The notes beneath the pieces are model-generated. The model saw nothing but the letters and a program-made list of their open reading frames with translations, did no database searches and was not told the DNA's origin. 64,000 bases of DNA from the IMG/VR virus record IMGVR_UViG_3300046167_000032, positions 16,375 to 80,374 of that record; one strand, 5' to 3'. Source of the DNA: a virus. Below, in pieces: positions 12,590 through 21,985 of the stretch. Numbering within the stretch: the stretch's first letter is position 1; each line of letters begins with the position of its first letter. The position numbers and the translations under genes were made by a program.

Positions 12590-13684
12590 AACACAACTAT
12601 CCTTATGTGATGGCTTATCAGGTGGTCAGATAGCAGGTGATAAGATAGGCTTACGTGCTGATACTTATATAGCTAGTGAGATAGACCCACATGCTATTAA
12701 AATTACACAGAAAAATTATCCTGAACACTGTACAAGTAGGTGATATGACTGAGTGGAGATCATGGGATATTGATTGGTCTAAAGTTGATCTAGTTACAGC
12801 AGGTTTCCCGTGTCAGGCATGGTCAGTTGCAGGTCAACAGAAGGGTGATCGTGATCCACGAGGTCAATTGTTTTGGGTAGTACTAGACATCATGCAACAT
12901 GTGCTAGAGCACAACCCTAATGCTAAGTATCTAATGGAGAATGTTAGAATGTCGAATGCTTTTGAGGAGTACATCACGTATCACACTGAGCAAGCATTGC
13001 CTAATGTAAACAAGTACCTAATCAACAGTGCGCTAGTGTCTGCACAGAATAGGAAACGTTTCTATTGGACTAACATCGAAGGTATTCAACAGCCAGAAGA
13101 CAAAGGTATAGTATTGAAAGATATACTCGAAGGATGGTTTGACTGACAGAACTAAGTCACATTGTCTTGATGCTAACTATTTCAAGGGTGGTAATCTCAA
13201 GTCATACTTCGAGAAGCATCGCAGACAGTTGGTGTTTAGTCCTAGTGGTATGTGCCACGTAGGTGACGCTGATTTGAATGGCAATCAGTCTATCAAGCGT
13301 GTGTATGCAGCCGAAGGTAAAGCACCTACCTTGACTACTATGGGTGGTGGACACAGAGAACCTAAAGTATTGGTGAAGGGTGGACGTATGGTTGGGCGTA
13401 GACTAGATGCTAATGGTACTCGTAAAGACTATGACACATCTATACCAATCAAACAGATGATTGAAGTTAGAGAAGATGATAAAACTAATTGTCTAACTAC
13501 AGTGACTAAGGACAGTATCTTGATTGAGGATATGTCTTGGCGTAAGCTAACACCATTAGAATGTGAACGCTTACAAACAATACCAGATGGGTACACTGAA
13601 GGTGTATCAAACACACAGCGTTACAAGATGCTCGGTAATGGGTGGACTGTAGACGTGATAGCACACATATTGAAAGGGTTATGA
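12579..13684 (+). pseudogene. C5-cytosine DNA methyltransferase, split by two frameshifts
   Basis: All parts of a cytosine-5 methylase are present in three successive frames. Frame 1 (ATG 12579) has the SAM-binding motif LCDGLSGGQIAGDKIG and YIASEIDPHAIKITQKNYPE. After residue 50 the frame shifts by one extra base near 12729. Frame 2 has VGDMTEW, the catalytic AGFPCQAWSVAGQ, MENVR, and QNRKRFYWTNI. A second extra base near 13144 leads to frame 3, with SHCLDANYFKGGN, RRQLVF, LTPLECERLQTIPDG and YKMLGNGWTVDVIAHILKGL. Intact, it would modify phage DNA against host restriction. Whether the breaks are real mutations, sequencing errors or recoding cannot be told from one copy. Confidence 0.88.
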
Positions 13685-13685
13685 T

Positions 13686-13859
13686 ATGACAATTAAAGAG
13701 CTAATACTGCAACTTGAACAAGCACTAGAGTCTCACTATTCAGATGAACTTGTGTGTATTTATGATCAAGATACAGGTGAGCGTATAGATATAGAAATTG
13801 TAGATGATACAATTGATGGTGAAGTACAACTAAATGTAAAGGAGTTTTACAATGACTGA
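13686..13859 (+). CDS. 57-residue acidic protein
   Basis: Begins MTIKELILQLEQALESHYSD and ends with strands (RIDIEIVDDTIDGEVQLNV). The pattern MTIxELIxxLxQ is typical of small phage proteins seen near replication genes, function unknown. It starts 2 bases after the methylase stop and overlaps the next gene by 8 bases. Confidence 0.6.
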   Translation: MTIKELILQLEQALESHYSDELVCIYDQDTGERIDIEIVDDTIDGEVQLNVKEFYND

Positions 13860-14037
13860 TGAAATACAAACATATAGTGTATCCAAAGCTTTAAGGGCTT
13901 ATGCAGAAGGTTATGCAGTATACATAGCACACCCTCTTGATGAAGACCCAGATGATAGACTGTTTAGCGCAGATGAAATCATGAGAGCTGATGGACATTT
14001 ATTTATAATAAAAGAAGTAGTGTTTGAGTACACATAA
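13852..14037 (+). CDS. Hypothetical small acidic protein
   Basis: 61 residues (MTDEIQTYSVSKALRAYAEG, YAVYIAHPLDEDPDDRLFSA, and a hydrophobic end LFIIKEVVFEYT). AAAGGAG lies 9 bases upstream of the ATG inside the previous gene. Predicted soluble. No family recognised. Confidence 0.6.
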   Translation: MTDEIQTYSVSKALRAYAEGYAVYIAHPLDEDPDDRLFSADEIMRADGHLFIIKEVVFEYT

Positions 14038-14058
14038 ATATATTAAAAGGAGAAACAA

Positions 14059-14235
14059 ATGACACAATATAAACCATACTACAGAAGTAAACCTGTAACA
14101 GTACAAGCACGCAAAGAGAAACGTGATGCAACTATAATGACTATAGCTGTAGTAATATTCACAGCATTTGCTATGTTAGGTATTGGCTTTGCCTTCTCAG
14201 TATTAGTTCGCTATGTAACTGGTTTGATATTATGA
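14059..14235 (+). CDS. 58-residue single-TM protein
   Basis: Basic N-terminus (MTQYKPYYRSKPVTVQARKE) followed by one hydrophobic segment (about residues 27-50, IMTIAVVIFTAFAMLGIGFA). AAGGAG precedes the start. Function unknown; inner-membrane location is inferred. Second small single-TM protein of the early region after the one at 9162. Confidence 0.6.
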   Translation: MTQYKPYYRSKPVTVQARKEKRDATIMTIAVVIFTAFAMLGIGFAFSVLVRYVTGLIL

Positions 14236-14298
14236 AGCATTGACATTACTATACAAACATGGCACAGTTGCCACATACTTAAACAAATGGAGAATAAT

Positions 14299-15126
14299 AT
14301 GACTTATATACCTGATCACCTAGACTTCAAAGTAGCATTTGAACCAACAAAAATGCACGATAAGAAGTACGTTATCAATGAAGATACAGGTGAATACCTT
14401 GGCATTGTGGGTAATACATTCCAGTGTGCAGCACATGGTGATTTCTTTCGTGGTGTAATGGACACTGCTACACAAGAGCTAGGTGCTGATGCATTAGATG
14501 GTGCAGTCAATCAGTTTAGAACAGCACGTAATGGTGCATGGGCTATGCTTGACGTGACACTACCTAACATCAAGACTAAAATTACAACTGACAAAGCTGA
14601 GACTGAGATTGGTAACAGGATCATCAGCTTACATGGTATTGATGGATCATGTAGTAACCAAGTATTCTTTGGTGCTATAGATTTCTTCTGTACTAACGGC
14701 ATGATTACAGGTGATCACGACAAGGTGCGTAAGAAGAACACATCTAACTTTACTATGGATAGTTTTATCTACGAACTAAATCGTGCTCGTACTGACTTCT
14801 TTGATCAAGCTAAGAGGATGCAAGTGTGGGCAGAGACTAGCCTCAAGTTCATCAATGTAAAAGATTTGATTGAGAGTATCATTAGTTCTAAGACTAAGGC
14901 TGAGAAGATGTTCAGCTTGTATAATGCTGAGGCTAGTGTGCGTGGACACAACAAGTTTGCACTGTATTCTGCCTTCACTAACTACGCTAGTTATGCTGAT
15001 GAACGTAATGGTTTCAACCTACGTAACACGGGACATGACACACAAGCTATCAACATGTGGTCACGTGAGCAAGAGGTATCCAAGTGGGTAAGCAGTAATC
15101 AGTTTCGTGTATTGGATGTTGCTTAA
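14299..15126 (+). CDS. DUF932 family protein
   Basis: 275 residues. I use the ATG at 14299 because GGAG lies 7 bases upstream; an ATG four codons earlier overlaps it. The order of motifs (KMHDKKYVINEDTGEYLGIVG, ARNGAWAMLDVTLP, FFGAIDFFCTNGMITGDHD, ADERNGFNLRNTGHDTQA) matches the DUF932 phage and plasmid family. Members occur beside replication genes and near plasmid stability functions; the biochemical role is not known. Its stop overlaps the integrase start as TAATG. Confidence 0.82.
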   Translation: MTYIPDHLDFKVAFEPTKMHDKKYVINEDTGEYLGIVGNTFQCAAHGDFFRGVMDTATQELGADALDGAVNQFRTARNGAWAMLDVTLPNIKTKITTDKAETEIGNRIISLHGIDGSCSNQVFFGAIDFFCTNGMITGDHDKVRKKNTSNFTMDSFIYELNRARTDFFDQAKRMQVWAETSLKFINVKDLIESIISSKTKAEKMFSLYNAEASVRGHNKFALYSAFTNYASYADERNGFNLRNTGHDTQAINMWSREQEVSKWVSSNQFRVLDVA

Positions 15127-16248
15127 TGCCTAAGCTACCTAGATATGTACAAGAGAGAGTATCACCTCACGGGGTGATCTCTTACAGATTTAATCCGCCG
15201 CAGAACTTAGTGGATGAGGGTGTGGTATCACGTCAAGAGTATGGCACTGATCTCAAGGAAGTGCGTAGTATTGTGAAGGAGTTGAACGCAGACATTGACC
15301 ATTGGCGTGAACAAAAAGCGACAGTGGTACAGATAAAGCCATCAAGTAAGGTGACAGATTTGATTAACTACTACTATCAATCTAATGATTTCAATATGTT
15401 ACGAGACACAACTAAGGTGGATTACAGATACTTCCTAACCATACTCCATCAGACTATGGGTGGTAAGAAGTACGACAGTGTAACAACTAAGGTTGCCAAG
15501 CAAGCATATGAAGGAGTGGGTTAAGCGTGGTATTAGTTTCGCTAATCATGCTGCAACATGTGCAAGTAGGGTATACAACTACGCTATTGACATGGAACAT
15601 GCCACACAAAATCCTTGGACTAGCATCAAGCGTAAGGCATTGCCACAGCGTAAGGTTGTATGGTCACATGGTGATGTTGTCAGGTTTCTTGATTATTCGT
15701 ACAGCGATTTTGACTACAGGAATGTGGGATTGATTGTGCACATGGCATATGAATGGTGTCAACGTCTAGGTGACATGCGTACACTGAAGTGGGAGAACAT
15801 TGACTTGCGTACACAGCGACTAGAGTTAGAGCAGAGTAAGCGTAGGGCAGATGTATCACTACCAATATCAGATGATCTATGCCACATGCTGAATGAACAG
15901 CGTAATGACTTTGGCTTTCAAGATTATGTAGCACCACACCCACGACCAATGGGCGGTAAGTACCAACCATATGCAATGGAACGTTTGTCTAAGGTAGGTA
16001 GACGTGTCATGAGATTAGCTAAGTTACCAGAAGAGTTACGTCTAATGGACTTACGTAGAACAGGTGTGACACAGATGGTTGATGCAGGTGTACCAATTGG
16101 ACAAGTGATGTCTGTTACTGGACACAATCATGTGTCTTCTGTGCAACCATATATGAAACATACATATGATTCTGCAAATAATGCCTTGACACAGAGAAAT
16201 GTAAGTGTACAATCGAGTGCAGCGAGTAACATAGAAAGTGATACATAA
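15126..16248 (+). pseudogene. int: Tyrosine integrase, split by one frameshift
   Basis: The first part (15126-15524) is the arm- and core-binding N-terminal region ending KVAKQAYEG; the second (frame from 15493) continues EWVKRGISFANHAATCASRV and holds the catalytic domain. One extra G near 15513 explains the shift. The catalytic set is visible: R in CQRLGDMRTLKW, K near QSKRRADVSLP, the second-box basic pair in LMDLRRTGV, H in VTGHNHV, and tyrosine in YMKHTY. It would catalyse site-specific integration. The start and stop overlap neighbours as TAATG, so the gene is built into the operon. No attP is identified in the window. Confidence 0.88.
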
Positions 16249-17012
16249 TGAATATACTTAGTATTATAAATGATTTGTCACTTACTAATGGTGAAACAAA
16301 GCGTATGACATGTCCTATGTGTAATACTAAGAATACATTTACTGTCACAAACAATATGGGTTCTATTGTATGGAACTGTTACAAAGCTAGTTGTACAGCT
16401 AGTGGCGGTACTCGTACTACACTTACTGCTGAGGACATACGTAAGTCATTAGGACGTGTTGCAGAAGAGACACATGCTATAAGTTTCTCAAAACCTGAGT
16501 GGTTTGTACGAGATTACGAAAGCATATCAGGCTTCTGTGATACGTGGGGTCTTGATGCACAACATCTAGGTCTATTATATGATGTGAAGGAACATCGTGT
16601 GGTGTTCCCTGTTGTACACAATGGAGTTATGGTAGATGCTACAGGCAGATCACTTGGAAAACGTATACCTAAGTGGAAGAGATATGGTAAGAGTGACTTG
16701 CCATATGCATTTGGATGTGGTAAAACTGCTGTAGTTGTTGAGGACTGCGTAAGTGCTGCCGTTGTAAGTGAGAGTGGTGTATATGTCGGGGTTGCAGTGT
16801 TGGGTACGTCATTATCTAATGGACACAAGAGGTACTTGTCGCAGTTCTCATCAGCAATAGTTGCATTAGACCCCGATGCATTACCGAAGACACTGCAATT
16901 TGCAAAAGATTTACGTGGTTACATTGATGATGTCAAAGTACTACGACTAGAAGACGACCTTAAATATAGACTGCCATCCGACATGGCTAACCTTTCAACA
17001 CTAGGAGAATAA
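16248..17012 (+). CDS. DNA primase (zinc finger plus Toprim)
   Basis: 254 residues. A zinc-binding site (C22, C25, C44, C49: CPMC and WNCYKASC) is followed by a Toprim domain with E165 in VVVEDCVSAA and the D208 x D210 pair in IVALDPDA. This corresponds to the primase half of T7 gp4, here separate from the helicase encoded next (5-base gap). It lays RNA primers for lagging-strand synthesis. Start overlaps the integrase stop. Confidence 0.9.
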   Translation: MNILSIINDLSLTNGETKRMTCPMCNTKNTFTVTNNMGSIVWNCYKASCTASGGTRTTLTAEDIRKSLGRVAEETHAISFSKPEWFVRDYESISGFCDTWGLDAQHLGLLYDVKEHRVVFPVVHNGVMVDATGRSLGKRIPKWKRYGKSDLPYAFGCGKTAVVVEDCVSAAVVSESGVYVGVAVLGTSLSNGHKRYLSQFSSAIVALDPDALPKTLQFAKDLRGYIDDVKVLRLEDDLKYRLPSDMANLSTLGE

Positions 17013-17017
17013 AACAT

Positions 17018-18241
17018 ATGGAACTATCCCTCATACGTAGCTTGATGGACAAAGATTTCTATGATGATCACAAGGGCGCACGTTGCCCAGACAGATTGTT
17101 TAGTAAAGATGTTCGCAAGATCAAGCAAGCAATTGATGCAGCCATGAATACATACGAGCGTAGTATTACACCTGCTGAGATTGAGGCATTGTTTATGTCT
17201 AACAACCCAACGCTTACAACTGCACAGCGTCAAGCATACAGTGCATTGTTTCGTCAGGTAAACAAAGAACAACCAATGGGTAGTGATGTAGCACAAGAGG
17301 TGTTATCAAAACTATTCCAACAGGTAATTGGTGAGGACATTGCTAACCTTGGCTTTGATTATGTCAATGGTAGTAAGTCTAGCTTAGAACCTTTACGTCA
17401 AATGCTTGAACAGTATGGTGACGACTTCACACCTAATCTAAAGGTTGAGTGGGAAGACATTGACCTTGATACTATCATTGCTATGACTGACCTTGAGTCA
17501 CAGTGGACGTTCAACATACCCACACTCACACGTAAGGTGGAAGGTATCAATGCAGGTCACTTGATTGAAGTAGGTGCTAGACCTAATACTGGTAAGACTT
17601 CTTTCCATGCGTCACTTGTTGCAGGTCCTAATGGGTTTGCGTGGCAGGGTGCTAAGACAGTTGTGCTATGTAATGAGGAAGGATACCATCGTGTAGCACA
17701 CAGATACATTACTGCTGCAACTGGTATGGACAAGCATGAGATCGTTAAGAATAGAGCGCATGCTATGGCTACGTTTGCTAAGATACGACCTAACATCATG
17801 TTCAAAGATGCAACAGGACGTGATATGAATTGGGTTGAGTCAGTATGTAAGTCATACAAACCTGATGTAGTTATACTAGACATGGGTGACAAGTTTGCAC
17901 GCACTTCAGGTTTCTCACGTCCTGATGAAGCACTCAAGGCCAACGCAATACAAGCTAGGCAGATAGCTAAACAACAGGACTGTGCAGTATTCTATATGTC
18001 TCAGCTATCAGCCGAGGCAGAAGGTAAGGTTGTACTCAACCAAGCTATGATGGAAGGCTCACGTACAGGTAAAGCAGCAGAAGCTGACTTGATGATTATG
18101 ATTAGTAAGAACCCAACTGTAGAAGGACAAGAAGAAGAAGACAATCAACGACACATCAATATAGTTAAGAACAAACTATCTGGATGGCATGGCATTGTAC
18201 ACACCGACCTTGAGTACAAGATTGCTAGGTACGTATGTTGA
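17018..18241 (+). CDS. DnaB-like replicative helicase
   Basis: 407 residues. The N-terminal 140 residues are helical, as in DnaB N-domains. The RecA-like core has Walker A GARPNTGKTS (186-195), Walker B VVILDM with D288, FYMSQLSAEAEGK and later MEGSRTGKAAEADLMI. Such proteins form hexameric rings that unwind DNA 5' to 3' on the lagging strand with the primase. Its end overlaps the next gene by 7 bases. Confidence 0.9.
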   Translation: MELSLIRSLMDKDFYDDHKGARCPDRLFSKDVRKIKQAIDAAMNTYERSITPAEIEALFMSNNPTLTTAQRQAYSALFRQVNKEQPMGSDVAQEVLSKLFQQVIGEDIANLGFDYVNGSKSSLEPLRQMLEQYGDDFTPNLKVEWEDIDLDTIIAMTDLESQWTFNIPTLTRKVEGINAGHLIEVGARPNTGKTSFHASLVAGPNGFAWQGAKTVVLCNEEGYHRVAHRYITAATGMDKHEIVKNRAHAMATFAKIRPNIMFKDATGRDMNWVESVCKSYKPDVVILDMGDKFARTSGFSRPDEALKANAIQARQIAKQQDCAVFYMSQLSAEAEGKVVLNQAMMEGSRTGKAAEADLMIMISKNPTVEGQEEEDNQRHINIVKNKLSGWHGIVHTDLEYKIARYVC

Positions 18242-18444
18242 TAACGTGGTTAGATGTATCATTACTGGGGTTGGTTGCAATACTTGCATTCAATCTCTGG
18301 GAACAGAATAGACAAAGAGCATTACTTGAGAATATACTACGTGATGTATATGATTTAGTAAACAAACATAACTCATTGGCAGATGCCTTCGTAGAATTGG
18401 CTAATGACTTTGACGAACAACAGGAGATTAATAATAATGGCTAA
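18235..18444 (+). CDS. Small membrane-anchored helical protein
   Basis: 69 residues: an N-terminal hydrophobic segment (WLDVSLLGLVAILAFNLW, about 5-22), then a long charged helix (RQRALLENILRDVYDLVNKH) and acidic tail. Translationally coupled to the helicase. Could anchor a replication component at the membrane; this is a guess from position. No family recognised. Confidence 0.62.
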   Translation: MLITWLDVSLLGLVAILAFNLWEQNRQRALLENILRDVYDLVNKHNSLADAFVELANDFDEQQEINNNG

Positions 18445-18706
18445 GTGGAAAGAGTTTGAAATAATGAAAGAGCATCATGTGTTTGATCCTGTTGAGCGAC
18501 CTGCACATTACAATCAAGATGGTATTGAATGTATAGATTATATACGTCAGGTGTTAGGAATAGATGGGTTCATTGCATATTGTCATGGTAACATGATCAA
18601 GTATCAGCATCGGTATCGTTACAAAGGTAATGGTGTAGAGGACATGAAGAAAGCTGAGTGGTATGTAAAGAGAATGAATGAGGCATTAGGGGAGAAACAT
18701 AAATGA
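18437..18706 (+). CDS. DUF3310 protein
   Basis: 89 residues from MAKWKEF; AGGAG lies 10 bases upstream of this ATG. RPAHYNQDGIECIDYIRQVL and FIAYCHGNMIKYQHRYRYKG then KKAEWYVKRMNE are the signature of DUF3310, the domain related to the T7 gp1.7 nucleotide kinase. It probably takes part in nucleotide metabolism with the ThyX, MazG and NrdJ encoded nearby. Its end overlaps the next start by 4 bases. Confidence 0.88.
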   Translation: MAKWKEFEIMKEHHVFDPVERPAHYNQDGIECIDYIRQVLGIDGFIAYCHGNMIKYQHRYRYKGNGVEDMKKAEWYVKRMNEALGEKHK

Positions 18707-19233
18707 AATGTAATAGATGTGACGTAGTATTAACAGAAGAAAATCAACCACCTTCATGGAGAAAAACAAACAGATCATCCTGTAAAAACTGTTCGAAAGA
18801 AAATAATCAATCAAGTAATCCAGATAGAATGTTTATCAATGGTAAGTATATACCTAAGACGCATCCTTTACACAAGGCAGGTAACTACAAATCATTTGGT
18901 GATCTAGCCTTTGGTTCTCTTAACAACTACAAACAAATAAAAGAAGGTTATGTGTATGCAATTAGTAACTCCGCATGGCCTGATTGGATCAAGATAGGTA
19001 TGGCTATTGATGCAGAAGATAGACTGAGTAGCTACCAAACAAGCTCACCTATGCGTAACTACAGATTAGTACACTCTGTATACTGTAAAGATCGCAGTGA
19101 GTCTGAGCGTTCAGCACATATACTTGCAGCACGTAAGGCGAATACACCTTGGAGTAAACAAGACAATGGTGAGTGGTTTAATATAACTGAGTCAGAAGCT
19201 GTTGATATACTAAAGGAGATTGCAGTTGATTGA
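18703..19233 (+). CDS. GIY-YIG (T5orf172-type) nuclease-like protein with zinc knuckle
   Basis: 176 residues. The N-terminus has two CxxC pairs (CNRC at 3-6, CKNC at 27-30), a likely zinc knuckle. After a linker with a basic segment, the region about 82-170 (GYVYAISNSAWPDWIKIGMA, DRLSSYQTSSP, NTPWSKQDNGEWFNI) matches the T5orf172 branch of the GIY-YIG superfamily. Members include free-standing homing-type endonucleases and DNA repair-type nucleases. It sits between DUF3310 and thyX with 4- and 8-base overlaps. Homing activity is possible but not shown. Confidence 0.75.
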   Translation: MKCNRCDVVLTEENQPPSWRKTNRSSCKNCSKENNQSSNPDRMFINGKYIPKTHPLHKAGNYKSFGDLAFGSLNNYKQIKEGYVYAISNSAWPDWIKIGMAIDAEDRLSSYQTSSPMRNYRLVHSVYCKDRSESERSAHILAARKANTPWSKQDNGEWFNITESEAVDILKEIAVD

Positions 19234-19882
19234 AGCAACATACATAGATCATATGGGTAATGACTTGTCTGTAGTTAATGCAGCTCGTGTTAGCTTCGGT
19301 AAGAAACACACAAAGTTTATTGATGCGGATAGTAATTTGATACGCTATCTTGCGGAACACAAACACATGTCACCCTTTGGGCATTGCTTTGCATCCTTCC
19401 ACATTAACGCACCAATCTTTGTGGCACGTCAGTTAGTTAAACATAAGTTTCTACGTTGGAATGAGATTAGTAGAAGGTATGTAGATGAAGATGTTGATCT
19501 GTATTACCCACCTAATGACGTATGGCGTGGACGTAGTGAGGATAAAAAACAGGGATCAGATGGTGAAGTAGACCTAAAGTACCCTGCAATGAATGGGTTC
19601 TTGCTTGACGATTTAATAGAAGAAAACGAATCGCAGCGATTATTATATAGAAACCTATTGAAAGCTGGAGTAGCTCCAGAGCAAGCACGTATGGTACTAC
19701 CACAAAGTACAATGACTGAGTGGTATTGGTCTGGTAGCTTAGATGCCTTTGCTGATATGTGTAACTTACGTTGCAAGAATGACACACAATATGAAACAAG
19801 AGTAGTTGCTAACAAGATTAGTAAAAAACTTCTTGACTTGTTTCCTGTTTCATGGGAAGCATTAAAGGAGAATGATAGATAG
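19226..19882 (+). CDS. thyX: Flavin-dependent thymidylate synthase
   Basis: 218 residues from a TTG start at 19226, chosen because GGAG lies 8 bases upstream; another TTG two codons earlier is too close to it. Makes dTMP from dUMP with FAD and methylene-tetrahydrofolate. The ThyX motif appears as KHKFLRWNEISRRYV, the phage-type variant of RHRxxSxNExSxR. SPFGHCFASFHINAPIFVAR and GVAPEQARMVLPQSTMTEWY are further family blocks. Works with NrdJ and MazG to supply nucleotides. Confidence 0.9.
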   Translation: MIEATYIDHMGNDLSVVNAARVSFGKKHTKFIDADSNLIRYLAEHKHMSPFGHCFASFHINAPIFVARQLVKHKFLRWNEISRRYVDEDVDLYYPPNDVWRGRSEDKKQGSDGEVDLKYPAMNGFLLDDLIEENESQRLLYRNLLKAGVAPEQARMVLPQSTMTEWYWSGSLDAFADMCNLRCKNDTQYETRVVANKISKKLLDLFPVSWEALKENDR

Positions 19883-19894
19883 ATTGGAGTTGGT

Positions 19895-21940
19895 ATGATA
19901 CTTACCTTAGATGTAGAGAACACAGTAGTAAAAAGAAATGGTAAGCTTCACCTTGACCCATTCGAGCCTGAGAACACACTTGTTATGGTGGGTATGCTAG
20001 ATGATAACAATAACGAAACTATTATTACATTCGATCATTCAGAGCAAACACCAACTGCAAATGGACGAGCTATTGTTCAAGATAAATTGGACAAGACTCG
20101 TCTGCTTGTAGCACACAATGCACCCCATGATCTACTGTGGTTGTGGGAGTCAGGCTTTACATACGATGGTGATGTATTCGACACTATGCTTGGCGAGTAC
20201 GTATTACAACGTGGTCAGAAGCAACCACTATCCCTTGAGGCATGTGCAGAACGTTACATGCTAGAGACACAGAAGCAAGACTCATTGAAGGAGTGGCTCA
20301 AGGCAGGTAAGTCAGTACGTGACATGAATCACGCTGAGTTATCAGAGTACTTGTCTGCTGACCTTCATGCTACACAGCAATTGTATGATCGTTTGCGGAT
20401 ATCATACGAGGGATGCAGTACACTAGAACCAACCATCAAGCTGACTAATCAGTTAGCTGTACACCTAGCACGTATATACCAACGTGGTTTGAAGGTTGAT
20501 ATGAATGCACTAAACTCTGTTAGAGAAGAGTTCGAACAAGAACGTAATCAACTAACAGTTTCACTTGAGCAGCAGACTGCAGAGCTAATGGGTGACAGAC
20601 CTATTAACCTCAACAGTCCAGAGCAATTGTCTTGGGTTATATATAGTCGTAAGCCACATGATAAGAAGTTCTGGAAAGAATTGTTTGATGATCGTATGCC
20701 TGACGCAGAATACAAACGTAATGTAAATGCGTACAGTAGTAAGTTATTCAAACAGAAAGCTAGTCAATGCCGTACATGTAATGGCACTGGCAAAACATGG
20801 AAACAAAAGAAGGATGGTACACCATATGCTAAACCAAATAGATGCGTTAGTTGTGACGCTACAGGATATAGTTTTACTGATATTGATAGTAGGGTGGCTG
20901 GGCTAAAGTTCACACCACCTACTGCTAAGTGGATCAGTGCCAATGGTTTTGGTACAGGCAAGGACAATCTATTATTCCTTGAAGGTATTGCAAGATCAAG
21001 AGGTATGAAAGAAGCTGAGACATTCTTACGTAATGTACGTAGGTTGTCTGCAGTTGAGACTTACCTCAGCAGTTTTGTTGAGGGCATTGCTAACTTCGTC
21101 AAGCCTGATGGCCTACTGCATGTACGTTTATTACAGCATCGTACAGGTACAGGCAGACTATCAGGTGCTGACCCTAACATGCAGAACATGCCACGTGGTG
21201 GTACATTCCCTGTTAAGAAGGTGTTTGTGTCACGTTGGAAAGGTGGACAGATCATGGAAGCTGACTTCGCACAGCTTGAGTTCAGAGTTGCTGCATACTT
21301 ATCACAAGATATGACTGCCATTGACGAGGTGACTACAGGCTTTGATGTGCATAGCTATACAGCTAAGGTTATCAGTGATGCAGGTCAACCTATGTCACGT
21401 CAAGAAGCCAAGGCACACACATTTGCTCCTCTATATGGGGCGAGTGGTTTCGGTAGATCACAAGCAGAAGCTGCGTACTACAAACAGTTCACTACTAAGT
21501 ATGCAGGTATTGCTAAGTGGCATACTGCACTTGCCAAAGAAGCACTAAACACTGGCAAGATAACAACTCCATCAGGGCGTGAGTTTGCATTCCCTGATGT
21601 ACAGCGTAGACGATTCGGGGGTGTGACATATTTCACACAGATTAAAAATTATCCTGTACAATCGTTTGCTACAGCAGACATCGTACCTATCTCACTGATA
21701 TACATAGATAAGTTATTGATGGCTAACAAGTTACACAGTTGTGTTGTGAACACAGTCCACGATTCAATTGTAATTGACATACACCCAGATGAAGAGGAAA
21801 TAGTATTGAAGATCATACAGGTAGCCAACGACAAGTTGATACCTATAGTAAATAAGAAGTGGTCACTGGACTTTAACATACCACTATTATTAGAAGCAAA
21901 AATTGGCCCTAACTGGCTTGACACAAAAGACGTAGTGTGA
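19895..21940 (+). CDS. Family A DNA polymerase with DnaJ-like zinc-finger insert
   Basis: 681 residues. The 3'-5' exonuclease is at the N-terminus (D6 and E8 in LTLDVENT; HNAPHDLLWL; SADLHATQQLYDRL). Between exonuclease and polymerase lies an insert with CRTCNGTG (C292, C295) and CVSCDATG (C317, C320), the repeat of the DnaJ central zinc domain. The polymerase follows: LLQHRTGTGRLSG, motif A with D457 in MEADFAQLEFR, motif B RQEAKAHTFAPLYGASG, motif C H622-D623 in NTVHDSIV. The DnaJ-like insert is known from phage HMO-2011. It replicates the phage genome. Confidence 0.93.
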   Translation: MILTLDVENTVVKRNGKLHLDPFEPENTLVMVGMLDDNNNETIITFDHSEQTPTANGRAIVQDKLDKTRLLVAHNAPHDLLWLWESGFTYDGDVFDTMLGEYVLQRGQKQPLSLEACAERYMLETQKQDSLKEWLKAGKSVRDMNHAELSEYLSADLHATQQLYDRLRISYEGCSTLEPTIKLTNQLAVHLARIYQRGLKVDMNALNSVREEFEQERNQLTVSLEQQTAELMGDRPINLNSPEQLSWVIYSRKPHDKKFWKELFDDRMPDAEYKRNVNAYSSKLFKQKASQCRTCNGTGKTWKQKKDGTPYAKPNRCVSCDATGYSFTDIDSRVAGLKFTPPTAKWISANGFGTGKDNLLFLEGIARSRGMKEAETFLRNVRRLSAVETYLSSFVEGIANFVKPDGLLHVRLLQHRTGTGRLSGADPNMQNMPRGGTFPVKKVFVSRWKGGQIMEADFAQLEFRVAAYLSQDMTAIDEVTTGFDVHSYTAKVISDAGQPMSRQEAKAHTFAPLYGASGFGRSQAEAAYYKQFTTKYAGIAKWHTALAKEALNTGKITTPSGREFAFPDVQRRRFGGVTYFTQIKNYPVQSFATADIVPISLIYIDKLLMANKLHSCVVNTVHDSIVIDIHPDEEEIVLKIIQVANDKLIPIVNKKWSLDFNIPLLLEAKIGPNWLDTKDVV

Positions 21941-21985
21941 TATAACTACCTTTCGTCTGATAAACATATATAGGAGATAAGACAT

